Source: Tenuifilum thalassicum
GTDB lineage: Bacteria > Bacteroidota > Bacteroidia > Bacteroidales > Tenuifilaceae
Assembly: GCF_013265555.1 (NCBI RefSeq)
Contig: NZ_CP041345.1
Coordinates: forward strand, 790,581-854,580
DNA: 64,000 nucleotides
Reading direction: 5' to 3'
Shown here: positions 18,488 through 27,548 of the stretch, piece after piece
Position numbering within the stretch: position 1 is the stretch's first letter
Layout of the letters: each line of letters starts with the position of its first letter
Position numbers and translations under genes: made by a program
The notes under the pieces: model-generated
Seen by the model: only the letters and a program-made list of their open reading frames with translations
Told to the model about the DNA's origin: nothing
Database searches by the model: none

Positions 18488-18865
18488 ATGGACACGCTTA
18501 AAATCGAAGAAAAATTAGACTCACCAATGGTTTTTGCCGATGCCCAGAATGGCTACTTTGAGATTAAAGGGAAATCGTTGCCCGAAGATGCAGTTGAATT
18601 CTATACTCCACTCGATAAGTACGTGGCAGAGTACATTAAAAATCCCCAACCAAAAACGGTTTTTAATTTAAAGCTTGAGTACCTGAACACATCTTCGTCG
18701 AAAAAGATACTCGATATAATTAGTCATTTTGAGAAACTTCCTTCGCAAGGCTATGAGGTTGAACTTAACTGGTATCATAGAGACGACGACCAGGATATGA
18801 TTGATGAAGGAATTGAGTTCGCTCACATGACTACACTTAAGGTTAACTTTATTGCTGAACAATAG
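18488..18865 (+). CDS. SiaC-like regulator (DUF1987)
   Basis: 125 residues, the full length of the SiaC/DUF1987 family. In Pseudomonas, SiaC is phosphorylated by the kinase SiaB and dephosphorylated by the PP2C phosphatase SiaA, and its unphosphorylated form activates the cyclase SiaD. The region FNLKLEYLNTSSSKKIL contains the conserved Thr/Ser patch used as phospho-acceptor in the family. The next gene, starting 4 bp after its stop, is a SpoIIE/PP2C phosphatase, which supports a partner-switch pair. No SiaB or GGDEF gene is nearby. Confidence 0.85.
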   Translation: MDTLKIEEKLDSPMVFADAQNGYFEIKGKSLPEDAVEFYTPLDKYVAEYIKNPQPKTVFNLKLEYLNTSSSKKILDIISHFEKLPSQGYEVELNWYHRDDDQDMIDEGIEFAHMTTLKVNFIAEQ

Positions 18866-18869
18866 TTTT

Positions 18870-20780
18870 ATGATTAAAATAGTTAGCAGATTCATATTAC
18901 TTATAAGTTTTCTTTTTTGCTTTTCAGTTGCTTTCCCACAAACCATCTCACCAACACTAAAGCAGAAGCTCGAGAGTTCATTAGACCAAGCCAAAAAGTT
19001 GGAAAGTAATGGTAATTTGAATGGTGCGCTATCTATTTATAATAAAACAGCAACTAGCTATTGGGTAAACGGAAATCTATCTAAAGCAAGTAAAGTTTAC
19101 CTACAAGCAGCGTCGGTAGCAGAGCGTTTAAACAATAAAAATGCTTTAAAGGTTATCTACACGAATCTAGGGATGATTTTTGTTGATTTAGAGCAATATA
19201 CCGATGCTAATGCATATTTTCAGAAATGTTTAAAAATAAACAGGGCTCAAAAGAAAAAATCCGAAATAGCTTCAACATTAATCAATATCGCAAGTACTTA
19301 TAAGGAGTTAGGCAAATATCAGGAAGCTTTAAGTTATTGCACGGAAGCTAACACTTTGGCTATTGAGGAGAATAATGCTAAGCTGTTAAAGAACAGTTAC
19401 TCGCTGCTTGCCGAAATTTATGAGGCCCTTGGCGACTCAAAAAAATCGGCAGAGTGTTTTTCTCTTTATAGTGCATTCTCACGAAAAATCCAACGTGAAG
19501 AGATGCTAAAAAAAGATGCACAAGCAAAAAAAATTGTTGAACAAGCTAAGGGTGAACTTCAATCTATAAAAACACAGAAAGAGCTAACCGAGAAGGAGTT
19601 AAATCAAAAGCAGCAGGTTCTTGAAACGGTTAAAGATAGCTTGCAAAAGGTTGAACGAATTACCAAACAGCAACAGCTAGAAATTGACCTTCTGAATAAG
19701 GAAAATGCTTTGCGCGAGGAGCGGATTAAAAATCAAATCCTTATTCGTAATATCTTCATTGTTATTATAGCTGCTACCCTTGGTATGCTTGGTTTAATAA
19801 CGCATTACTACGTTCAAAAGAAACGTTCCAACGAGGAACTTGCTAAGCAAAAAGCAATAGTTGAGGCTAAAAGTTTAGAGCTATTAGAAGCGTTAAAAAA
19901 GATTGAAAAGCAGAATAAAGATATTACAAGTAGCATTAACTATGCCCAACGAATACAACAAGCCCTACTTCCAACTTACGACCAATTGGTTAGCTGTATT
20001 TCAGACTCATTCATCATGTTTAGGCCGCGCGAGACAGTTAGTGGCGATTTCTTTTGGTTTAATTCCTATGGTGGCCAAAATGTAGCTAAGGGGCCCCATC
20101 CATCCAATATGATTGTTCTTAATGGCGTTGACCCAGATGAGTTTGGATTTCTAATTGCTGCTGTCGACTGCACTGGTCATGGCGTTCCTGGTGCATTCAT
20201 GTCTATGATTGGATTAAACCTTTTAGATGTCATTGTCCGTAGTGGTACAATTCAACCCGATTTGATTCTTAATGAGTTACATCGGCAGGTCCGACATCTT
20301 CTCAAGCAGGAGAATAACGATAGTCGCGATGGGATGGATATGGCTCTAATTCGTATTAAGGGCGATGGAAAAACTATTGAGTTTGCCGGAGCAAAAAATC
20401 CGGTTGTGTATATTACTAATGACGAATGTTTTACTATAAAAGGAGACCCCGTTCCAGTAGGTGGGCTTCAGAAAGAGGCTGAACGTAAGTTTACTTTGAA
20501 AACTTTTACCATTGATTCACCTACTTGTGTTTACCTGTTTTCCGATGGTTACATTGACCAGTTTGGCGGTCCAGAGGGGCTTAAGTTTACCTCTAAAAGG
20601 TTTAAAGAACTTCTTGTTAAGATTCACCAGAAACCTATGGTAATGCAACAGGAGGAGTTGGAAACTGTTTTTGACGATTGGAAATCCCAAAGTTTTGGCC
20701 AAATTGATGATGTGCTAGTAGTAGGCTTGCGTTTAAATGCTACTCCTTTTAAGCCAGAGCCTTTATTTGTTAATTCATAA
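18870..20780 (+). CDS. TPR-containing membrane SpoIIE/PP2C-type phosphatase
   Basis: 636 residues from ATG 18870; the open frame starts earlier at a TTG inside siaC, but MIKIVSRFILLISFLFCFSVAFPQ is a clear signal peptide. The periplasmic part holds TPR repeats (about 30-210) and a coiled coil (about 215-285). One transmembrane helix (about 287-310) and a second coiled coil lead to a cytoplasmic SpoIIE phosphatase domain (about 385-625) with the metal-binding motifs RPRETVSGDFFW, AVDCTGHGVPGAFMS and LFSDGYIDQFGG. The likely substrate is phospho-SiaC, encoded just upstream. The signal sensed by the TPR domain is unknown. Confidence 0.9.
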   Translation: MIKIVSRFILLISFLFCFSVAFPQTISPTLKQKLESSLDQAKKLESNGNLNGALSIYNKTATSYWVNGNLSKASKVYLQAASVAERLNNKNALKVIYTNLGMIFVDLEQYTDANAYFQKCLKINRAQKKKSEIASTLINIASTYKELGKYQEALSYCTEANTLAIEENNAKLLKNSYSLLAEIYEALGDSKKSAECFSLYSAFSRKIQREEMLKKDAQAKKIVEQAKGELQSIKTQKELTEKELNQKQQVLETVKDSLQKVERITKQQQLEIDLLNKENALREERIKNQILIRNIFIVIIAATLGMLGLITHYYVQKKRSNEELAKQKAIVEAKSLELLEALKKIEKQNKDITSSINYAQRIQQALLPTYDQLVSCISDSFIMFRPRETVSGDFFWFNSYGGQNVAKGPHPSNMIVLNGVDPDEFGFLIAAVDCTGHGVPGAFMSMIGLNLLDVIVRSGTIQPDLILNELHRQVRHLLKQENNDSRDGMDMALIRIKGDGKTIEFAGAKNPVVYITNDECFTIKGDPVPVGGLQKEAERKFTLKTFTIDSPTCVYLFSDGYIDQFGGPEGLKFTSKRFKELLVKIHQKPMVMQQEELETVFDDWKSQSFGQIDDVLVVGLRLNATPFKPEPLFVNS

Positions 20781-20795
20781 ATCTTTATAATTTTG
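20766..20795 (+). promoter_or_regulatory. Promoter for the OmpA/Ig-like protein pair
   Basis: TTTG (20766-20769), 18 bp, TAATTTTG (20788-20795): a perfect Bacteroidota promoter overlapping the stop codon of the phosphatase gene. The predicted 5' UTR is about 12 nt. It lets the pair at 20814-23438 be expressed independently of siaC and the phosphatase. Confidence 0.7.
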
Positions 20796-20813
20796 TATTG
20801 AAGTTTTAACACA

Positions 20814-21743
20814 ATGAAAAAGTTTACCTCATTATCATTAATTACCTTTCTTGTGTTTGGCTCTAGAATTGCTCTTGGGCAGCCAGATAATTTTTTTGTT
20901 AACTCAAAAGGCGATGTGTTTGTAAAAGCCGATGCGCCTGTTTACTTCTTCATTAGCCCATCAAATAGTCCTAATCAAAAGGTAATGATTCCTAGCACCG
21001 ATAAAGCAGCCAATCCAATGTTTTTCGATGGTGATGGAAAACACTACTTTGTATATGAAAGCAATGGCAATAAAGTACGATTCCTTGTTTACGCCGATGG
21101 TTATGGACCTAAATCCTACCTGAAGGTTACTAGTGGTTTGCTCTTTGAGCATAAAAATAGGGTGTATGTTAAAGACAGTGCAGGTTTTACATTAGTAGCA
21201 CGCGACAAACGTTCTGGTGTGAAAAACAGTTACTTTGCATTAGATAGTCTTCCCTTTAAGCCTTATAATGATGTTATCACGATAAACAATATTGGAGAGC
21301 ATACTATCAGAATTTACTCAACCGATAATGTTGGAAATATAGGAGATACATCGGAGTATCATATAATTGCTGCACCCGATATTACCTTTAGAGTGAATAA
21401 TATCTATTTTCAAACTGCAAGCGCAAGATTAACTCAAAACTCATTTGAAGTTCTAGCTGAGATACTCGATATTTTAAAAAAATACCCTGAACTTCATGTT
21501 GAGATTAGTGCTCATGCTGATGTTCGAGGCTCAAGCGATTCGAATATGAAACTTTCTCAACGAAGAGCACAATCTGTTGTAAATTACCTGGTATCAAAAG
21601 GAGTCCCTTCGTATAGGTTGTATGCAAAAGGGTATGGCGATACTCGACCCATTAATGAATGTGTGAAGGGTGTAAAGTGTTCCGATTTAAAACATCGCGA
21701 AAATCGCAGGGTAGAGTTCCGATTTTATGTTCCACGAAAGTAA
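20814..21743 (+). CDS. OmpA-family cell-wall-anchoring protein
   Basis: 309 residues with a signal peptide (FTSLSLITFLVFGSRIALGQ). The N-terminal domain (about 22-110) contains FFVNSKGDVFVKADAPVYFFI and FLVYADGYGPKSYL, followed by one Ig-like OmpL47-type unit (KRSGVKNSYFALDSLPFKPY, TIRIYSTDNVGN). The C-terminal OmpA domain (about 190-305) has HADVRGSSDSNMKLSQRRA and ends NRRVEFRF, so it should bind peptidoglycan. The same N-terminal domain recurs in the next gene, which starts immediately after the stop codon. Confidence 0.87.
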   Translation: MKKFTSLSLITFLVFGSRIALGQPDNFFVNSKGDVFVKADAPVYFFISPSNSPNQKVMIPSTDKAANPMFFDGDGKHYFVYESNGNKVRFLVYADGYGPKSYLKVTSGLLFEHKNRVYVKDSAGFTLVARDKRSGVKNSYFALDSLPFKPYNDVITINNIGEHTIRIYSTDNVGNIGDTSEYHIIAAPDITFRVNNIYFQTASARLTQNSFEVLAEILDILKKYPELHVEISAHADVRGSSDSNMKLSQRRAQSVVNYLVSKGVPSYRLYAKGYGDTRPINECVKGVKCSDLKHRENRRVEFRFYVPRK

Positions 21744-21758
21744 ATGTTGGGTTTAAAT

Positions 21759-23438
21759 ATGAAGGAAATCTCAAAAAATATCATTTTAATCTTTTCGGTG
21801 GTTTTACCTTTCGTTCTATCTGCTCAGGAGAATGGAAATAAGTCTCTCTTTATAGACTCAACCGGTAATCTTTTCGTATCGCCCGACGTTCCTGTAAATA
21901 TATACATTGGAACTAAACCCGATGGCTCTAACGCTGTATTGTTGCATGATGTAAATAGAAGTGGTAAGCCTTTAAAATGGAATGGCTCTGGCCCTCAGCT
22001 CATGACCCACCTCGACCTTTATAAGGGCAGGAAGATACGATTTGAACTTTATGCCGATGGAATACCTCCAAAAACAGCAATTAACTTTGAAAACCAAAAA
22101 ATCCGTGAGTTAAAGGATGCAATTATTGTGCGTGGTGGTTCTATAGTTGAATTTAGTGCTGTAGATGAACAATCTGGCGTTGATAAAATATTTTTCTCAG
22201 TTAATAGTGATGATTTTAAGGAGTATAGCCAACCAATAAGCTTAACCGAGGATGGTGAGTATGAGGTAAGAACCTATGCCGTTGACCATTTAGGCAATAA
22301 GGAGCCTGTTGTTTATCGTAAGATTATAGTTGATGCAACTCCTCCCACTACTGAGTTAACTTTTAGGGGCGATAAATATGAAAATATTCTTTCTGGTAGG
22401 TCGGCATTGGTCTTAAACACTTCTGACAGATTTGGTGTTGCTGAAACAAAAATTATGATAGATTCTTCAGGGAAATGGAATAGATATATTAAACCCATAC
22501 AAACATCTCGTCTTTCAGAAGGAGAACATAAAATTTCATATTTTTCTATCGACAACGCTGGGAATGTGGAATCAAGCAAAACCTACACGTTTTATGTAGA
22601 TAAAACTCCTCCAGTAGTTGTTGAAGAAATTGAAGGGAACTCATTTATGGTTGGCAATAGGGAGTTCTCTTCTGGTCGTAGCCAGCTAAAAGTGCTTGCT
22701 GTTGACAATAAGGCTGGTGTTAAAGAGGTTTACTATTCCCTTAATAATGGAGAATTCAGACCTTACGAAAAACCAGTACTTCTATCCGAAATTTTAGGTA
22801 CTGTTAAATTGAGAACCTATGCTGTCGATAATGTAAATAATCGCACAAGCTCCGAGGCCAATGCGCAATCGTTCACCATGCCTACTATCGACATTGCTGG
22901 TCCCGATATTAGCTATGGGTTTATAGGCCCTAAATTAACTATTCGAGATACGCTGTGGATTGGCTCTTCCACTCTGGTAAAAATAAATGCTGTTGATAGA
23001 GAAGCTGGTGTTAATAGAATTGAGTACACCCTGAACCAATCTGAGGTTAGAACTTATTTTGAGCCCTTTACTATTACTGAAAGTGGTTTCTATAATGCTG
23101 ATGTTAGCGCATTTGATAATGTTGAAAATATTAACATGGCAAGTTTTAGCTTTGCCGTTGATAATAACCCCCCAAGTATCTTCTATAATTTTAGCTCACT
23201 ACCAATAGGTGCTAAAGATAACTTGCCAGTATATCAGAAGGGAATAGTATTATATCTTGCTGCTACCGACAACCTAACTGTTCGGAATTCTATAAAGTAT
23301 AAGCTCAATAACGGGAAGTTCCTTAATTATACCTCTCCCATTTCCCGGTTTGTTTCAGGCATAAATGAGCTCGTCATTAGTACAACAGACGGGTTAGGAA
23401 ACAATTCAACACAAACTATTCGCTTTTATGTTGAGTAG
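21759..23438 (+). CDS. Secreted protein with tandem OmpL47/Ig-like domains
   Basis: About 559 residues from ATG 21759, which puts a proper signal peptide (IILIFSVVLPFVLSAQ) at the N-terminus; ATG 21744, directly after the upstream stop, is the alternative. The first domain (LFIDSTGNLFVSPDVPVNIYI, FELYADGIPPKT) is paralogous to that of the OmpA protein upstream. Four to five Ig-like units follow, each with SGVDKIFFSVN-like, EYEVRTYAVDHLGN-like or GNVESSKTYTFYVDKTPP signatures. No OmpA, lipobox or type IX C-terminal signal is obvious. It is probably a periplasmic or surface partner of the OmpA protein. Confidence 0.82.
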   Translation: MKEISKNIILIFSVVLPFVLSAQENGNKSLFIDSTGNLFVSPDVPVNIYIGTKPDGSNAVLLHDVNRSGKPLKWNGSGPQLMTHLDLYKGRKIRFELYADGIPPKTAINFENQKIRELKDAIIVRGGSIVEFSAVDEQSGVDKIFFSVNSDDFKEYSQPISLTEDGEYEVRTYAVDHLGNKEPVVYRKIIVDATPPTTELTFRGDKYENILSGRSALVLNTSDRFGVAETKIMIDSSGKWNRYIKPIQTSRLSEGEHKISYFSIDNAGNVESSKTYTFYVDKTPPVVVEEIEGNSFMVGNREFSSGRSQLKVLAVDNKAGVKEVYYSLNNGEFRPYEKPVLLSEILGTVKLRTYAVDNVNNRTSSEANAQSFTMPTIDIAGPDISYGFIGPKLTIRDTLWIGSSTLVKINAVDREAGVNRIEYTLNQSEVRTYFEPFTITESGFYNADVSAFDNVENINMASFSFAVDNNPPSIFYNFSSLPIGAKDNLPVYQKGIVLYLAATDNLTVRNSIKYKLNNGKFLNYTSPISRFVSGINELVISTTDGLGNNSTQTIRFYVE

Positions 23439-23442
23439 CAGA

Positions 23443-26304
23443 CTAAAGTAAATTTTTAAGAAACTGAGCAGTATAACCGCAATTTGATTTTGCAACCTCT
23501 TCGGGTGTTCCAGAGCAAACAATAGTTCCCCCACCAGAACCGCCATCTGGTCCTAAATCGATTATATAGTCGGCAGTTTTAATTACATCTAGATTGTGTT
23601 CAATAATAATAACTGTGTTCCCTTTGTCCACAAGTTTGTTCAACACGTCAAGCAGGACTCTCACATCCTCAAAGTGAAGCCCTGTGGTTGGTTCATCAAG
23701 AATATAAAGGGTTTTCCCCGTATCGCGCTTGGCTAGCTCACTCGCTAGCTTAACACGCTGAGCCTCGCCACCCGAAAGCGTGGTTGATGGCTGACCTAAT
23801 GTCACATAGCCCATTCCTACGTCCTGAAGCGCTTTTAGTTTTTGATGAATTTGGGGGATGTTTTCGAAAAACTCAACTGCTTGGTTTATTGTCATATCAA
23901 GCACCTCGCTTATGTTCTTACCCTTGTATTTTACCTCGAGCGTTTCACGATTGTAACGTCTTCCAAAGCAATCGGGGCACTTAACATAAACATCGGGAAG
24001 GAAATTCATCTCAATAACCTTTACTCCTCCACCTTTACATGTTTCACAGCGACCTCCCTTTACATTAAATGAGAATCGTCCTGCTTTGTAGCCTCTAATC
24101 TTAGCCTCAGGAGTAAGTGCAAAAAGTTTTCTGATATCAGTAAACACCCCTGTGTAGGTCGCAGGATTGGAGCGTGGTGTTCGTCCAATTGGCGATTGGT
24201 CAACATCAATTACTTTATCAATATTTTCAATTCCAGTAATTGTATCGTAATCAAGCGGTTGTTCAAACGACCTGTAAAAGTGCCGGCTTAGTGCTGGGTA
24301 TAGCGTTTCGTTGATAAGGGTTGATTTCCCACTTCCCGAAACGCCCGTAACACAAATAAGGGTTCCTAGCGGAAATTTTGCTGTAATGTTTTTTAGATTA
24401 TTACCTTTTGCCCCTGAAATGGTAAGGAACTTGCCATTTCCTTTTCGCCGTTCCGATGGAGTAGGGATTCTCAGCTTGCCATTTAAGTAATTGGCAGTAA
24501 GCGAATCGGATTTCATAATCTCAGAGGGTGTACCTGCTGCCACCACTTTCCCTCCGTGACGCCCAGCACGTGGCCCAATATCTACCACGTAGTCGGCGGA
24601 GCGAATCATTTCTTCGTAGTGTTCAACCACAATTACCGAGTTGCCTGCATCGCGAAGCTGTTTAAGCGAATTAATAAGTTTTACATTATCGCGCTGATGT
24701 AGGCCAATGCTTGGCTCATCAAGTATGTAAAGAACATTCACCAGCTTAGAGCCTATTTGTGTTGCAAGGCGTATTCTTTGGCTTTCGCCACCCGAAAGAG
24801 TTGATGAACCACGGTTTAGAGATAGGTAGCCTAAGCCTACATCTAGTAGAAAACGAACACGTTCACGAATCTCCTTTAAAATCTCAGTGGCAATTACCTT
24901 TTGGCGGTTGCCAAGCCTATTCTCTAATCCTTGAAGCCACTCCCATAGGGACTCAAGGTCCATTGCGGTAACATCTGCAATACTTTTGTCATCTATCTTG
25001 AACCATAACGACTCTTTTCTTAACCTTGAGCCGTTGCAGCTAGGACAAGTAACTTGCCTGATGAACTGATTTGCCCACTTTTTCCCCTTTCCCGTAAGCT
25101 CTTCGTTTGAGTTATGCTCTTTAATAAAGTTAATAACTCCCTCGAAGCTTAAAAAATAGGAGCTGGTAACTCCTATGCTTGGGTGTTTTAGCTTTAGCTG
25201 TTCCTCGGAGCCATACAGAATTACATCTAGTGCCTCTTCGGGTATTTTCTCAATAGGATCCGACAATGAAAAACCATATTTAGTTGCAATAGCTTCTAGC
25301 TGCCAAAATATTAGCGAATTCTTATAGGGCCCAAGAGCCTGAATTCCTCCTTTTTTAATGCTGATTCTTTTATCGGGAATTATGCGTTCAATATCGGCTT
25401 CGTTTACATAGCCCAACCCGTTACACTTTGGGCAAGCCCCTTTAGGAGAGTTAAAGCTAAAGGTGTATGGTTCTGGTTCATCGTAGGAGATGCCTGTGGT
25501 TGGACACATCAGGTTTCTGCTGAAATATCGGTTTTCACCAGTATCCATATCAAGCACCATAATGATGCCCTTGCCAATTGACATTGCATTTGCAACCGAT
25601 TGGCTAAGCCTTTTCATATCGCCATCGCCAACTTTGAGCTTGTCAACCAGAAGTTCAATATGGTGAGTTTTATACCTATCCAGCTTCATTGCTGGGCGCA
25701 TCTCAACGATATTGCCATCGACACGAACATGCAAATATCCCTTTTTACGAAGCTGTTCAAACAGCTCCTTGTAGTGGCCTTTCCGTCCCCGAACTAAAGG
25801 AGCAAGGAGTGCTGTTTTTTTCCCAGCAAATTGTTTGTTTATGAGCTTGATTATCTGTTCGTCGGTGTATCGCACCATTTCTTCGCCTGTATTGTATGAA
25901 TAGGCGGTTGATGCGCGTGCATAGAGTAGGCGAAGAAAGTCGTAAATTTCGGTAGTGGTTCCTACAGTTGAACGTGGATTATGGCTTGTTGTTTTCTGTT
26001 CAATGGAGATAACTGGGCTCAATCCTGAGATTTTATCAACATCGGGGCGCTCAAGTGTACCAAGGAACTGTCGCGCATATGCCGACATGGTTTCCATGTA
26101 GCGACGTTGACCTTCGGCATAAATGGTATCAAATGCTAGCGATGACTTACCGCTACCACTAAGGCCGGTAATTACTGTTAATTTATGACGGGGTATTACA
26201 ACATCAATATTTTTAAGGTTATGCACCCTTGCGCCTTCTACCTCTATTTTGCCTTCGTCATTAGCCTCTAAAATATTGTTTTGTGATTCAATGCTCATGC
26301 TCAA
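23443..26304 (-). CDS. uvrA: Excinuclease ABC subunit A
   Basis: 953 residues, the standard UvrA length. There are two ABC ATPase modules with Walker A motifs GLSGSGKSS (N-terminal) and GVSGSGKST (C-terminal), two signature LSGGE motifs (TLSGGESQRIRLA, TLSGGEAQRVKLA) and the C-terminal zinc module CETCKGGG ... CPDCFGRRYN. UvrA recognises bulky DNA damage and loads UvrB for nucleotide excision repair. It lies 3 bp after the lytic transglycosylase gene on the same strand, so the two are co-transcribed. Its 3' end is 4 bp from a convergent gene. Confidence 0.97.
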   Translation of the reverse strand: MSMSIESQNNILEANDEGKIEVEGARVHNLKNIDVVIPRHKLTVITGLSGSGKSSLAFDTIYAEGQRRYMETMSAYARQFLGTLERPDVDKISGLSPVISIEQKTTSHNPRSTVGTTTEIYDFLRLLYARASTAYSYNTGEEMVRYTDEQIIKLINKQFAGKKTALLAPLVRGRKGHYKELFEQLRKKGYLHVRVDGNIVEMRPAMKLDRYKTHHIELLVDKLKVGDGDMKRLSQSVANAMSIGKGIIMVLDMDTGENRYFSRNLMCPTTGISYDEPEPYTFSFNSPKGACPKCNGLGYVNEADIERIIPDKRISIKKGGIQALGPYKNSLIFWQLEAIATKYGFSLSDPIEKIPEEALDVILYGSEEQLKLKHPSIGVTSSYFLSFEGVINFIKEHNSNEELTGKGKKWANQFIRQVTCPSCNGSRLRKESLWFKIDDKSIADVTAMDLESLWEWLQGLENRLGNRQKVIATEILKEIRERVRFLLDVGLGYLSLNRGSSTLSGGESQRIRLATQIGSKLVNVLYILDEPSIGLHQRDNVKLINSLKQLRDAGNSVIVVEHYEEMIRSADYVVDIGPRAGRHGGKVVAAGTPSEIMKSDSLTANYLNGKLRIPTPSERRKGNGKFLTISGAKGNNLKNITAKFPLGTLICVTGVSGSGKSTLINETLYPALSRHFYRSFEQPLDYDTITGIENIDKVIDVDQSPIGRTPRSNPATYTGVFTDIRKLFALTPEAKIRGYKAGRFSFNVKGGRCETCKGGGVKVIEMNFLPDVYVKCPDCFGRRYNRETLEVKYKGKNISEVLDMTINQAVEFFENIPQIHQKLKALQDVGMGYVTLGQPSTTLSGGEAQRVKLASELAKRDTGKTLYILDEPTTGLHFEDVRVLLDVLNKLVDKGNTVIIIEHNLDVIKTADYIIDLGPDGGSGGGTIVCSGTPEEVAKSNCGYTAQFLKNLL

Positions 26305-26307
26305 TGC

Positions 26308-27258
26308 TTATTTCTTGTAAACTGTTTCACGAAATCCCTCTTTAGGAATTTTAATCCGATATGTTTTGTTTAGTTTGTTTGTAAGATAGCTTTCGCGTAA
26401 CCACGGATTAAAGAACTTAAGAATCTTGTAATTCGTTTTGAAGTGGCGGGCAAAAGCCGAAATGTTGGTGATGGTACTATCTACTTCTACCTCATAGTAT
26501 TCCAAAGGAGGATAAAGGTCGCACTTGTTTAATATAAAACCATATTGTGTTGGATTCTCAAATATCACTTTAAGTGCAAGTATTCTAAAGATGTACCGTC
26601 CTGTTTCTTCGCCTAAAACCATATTGTAGTACGAATCGTTTTCCTGTCTTAATATCTGTTTATCAATTCCATTCATCCCAAAGTTATACGATGCAGCTAC
26701 CATGGTCCAATTCCCATACTTTTCATATGCCTTCTTAAAGTACTGGCAAGCCGCTTGGGTCGATTTTTCTATATGATATCGCTCATCAACCTCGTTGTTT
26801 ATTTCCAAACCCAGCTCCTCCCCAGTTCCTTCAAGTATTTGCCAGAAACCAACTGCCTTTGATGGTGAAATTGCTTGGGTTAACCCACTCTCGGCAACAG
26901 CTAAGTACTTGAAATCGATGGGTATGTTGTTTGCTTCTAAAATGGGTTCAATTATTGGGAAGTATCTATTTGCACGCTTAAGAAGCAGCAAGGTTTGGGA
27001 ATGCCAAAAGGTATTCACCTGGAGTTCTCTATCAAGCGATTCTCTAACGTCGAAGAACTCAAGGGGTACCGCCTCGCCTGCAAATGTAAGGCTGTCGGGT
27101 ATTGGTACCGGATATATGGTGGCTTGAAAAATGGTGTCAGCTTGCTGTTCACTGTAGCTAAAAACTTTTGTAATGGGAATAAACGATATTAGAATTACAA
27201 ATATAAATACTGCGATAAATGTTTTTATGACTAAGGAAAACCTCTTTGAGAATATCAT
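26308..27258 (-). CDS. MltD-like lytic transglycosylase (SLT domain)
   Basis: 316 residues. After an N-terminal membrane anchor or signal (about 8-30) comes an SLT fold (about 105-230) with catalytic Glu in AVAESGLTQAISPSKAVGFWQIL and the conserved YGNWTMVAASYNFGMNG motif. The C-terminal part (ITNISAFARHFKTNYKILKFFNPWLR) resembles a LysM-like peptidoglycan-binding unit. The enzyme cleaves glycan strands non-hydrolytically. The pairing with uvrA looks incidental rather than functional. Confidence 0.88.
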   Translation of the reverse strand: MIFSKRFSLVIKTFIAVFIFVILISFIPITKVFSYSEQQADTIFQATIYPVPIPDSLTFAGEAVPLEFFDVRESLDRELQVNTFWHSQTLLLLKRANRYFPIIEPILEANNIPIDFKYLAVAESGLTQAISPSKAVGFWQILEGTGEELGLEINNEVDERYHIEKSTQAACQYFKKAYEKYGNWTMVAASYNFGMNGIDKQILRQENDSYYNMVLGEETGRYIFRILALKVIFENPTQYGFILNKCDLYPPLEYYEVEVDSTITNISAFARHFKTNYKILKFFNPWLRESYLTNKLNKTYRIKIPKEGFRETVYKK

Positions 27259-27285
27259 TTCAAAATCCTTTTTTTAATAAACCTG

Positions 27286-27293
27286 CAAATTTA
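27286..27293 (-). promoter_or_regulatory. Candidate -7 box for the mltD-like/uvrA operon
   Basis: TAAATTTG on the minus strand fits TAnnTTTG, about 28 bp before the ATG of the transglycosylase. The nearest -33-like TTG is 24 bp away, which is long, so support is partial. Confidence 0.4.
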
Positions 27294-27454
27294 CAATATA
27301 TTATTTATTGCACTTAACAAATAGATGGCTTATAATTTTTTAGCTTTAATATAACAAACACGTAATATGAAGGGTTCAGTGTTAACTCTATCAATTAATG
27401 TTTTAAATAGATGTAGAATTAACATTATCTTAACATTAAGCGCAATGCTTAATA

Positions 27455-27483
27455 TTGGCTTAACACACATTTAGCTACTTTTG
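27455..27483 (+). promoter_or_regulatory. Promoter for the porin-like gene
   Basis: TTG (27455-27457), 18 bp, TACTTTTG (27476-27483), an exact -7 match. It sits in the 290-bp AT-rich gap between two divergent genes (27259-27548), which otherwise holds only A/T runs and repeated TTAACAT-like words. Confidence 0.65.
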
Positions 27484-27548
27484 CGAAAATATTTTTTTTT
27501 AGCACCAACAAAATGTATTTTTAAACTAAAACTAAGAATTATTTGCTC

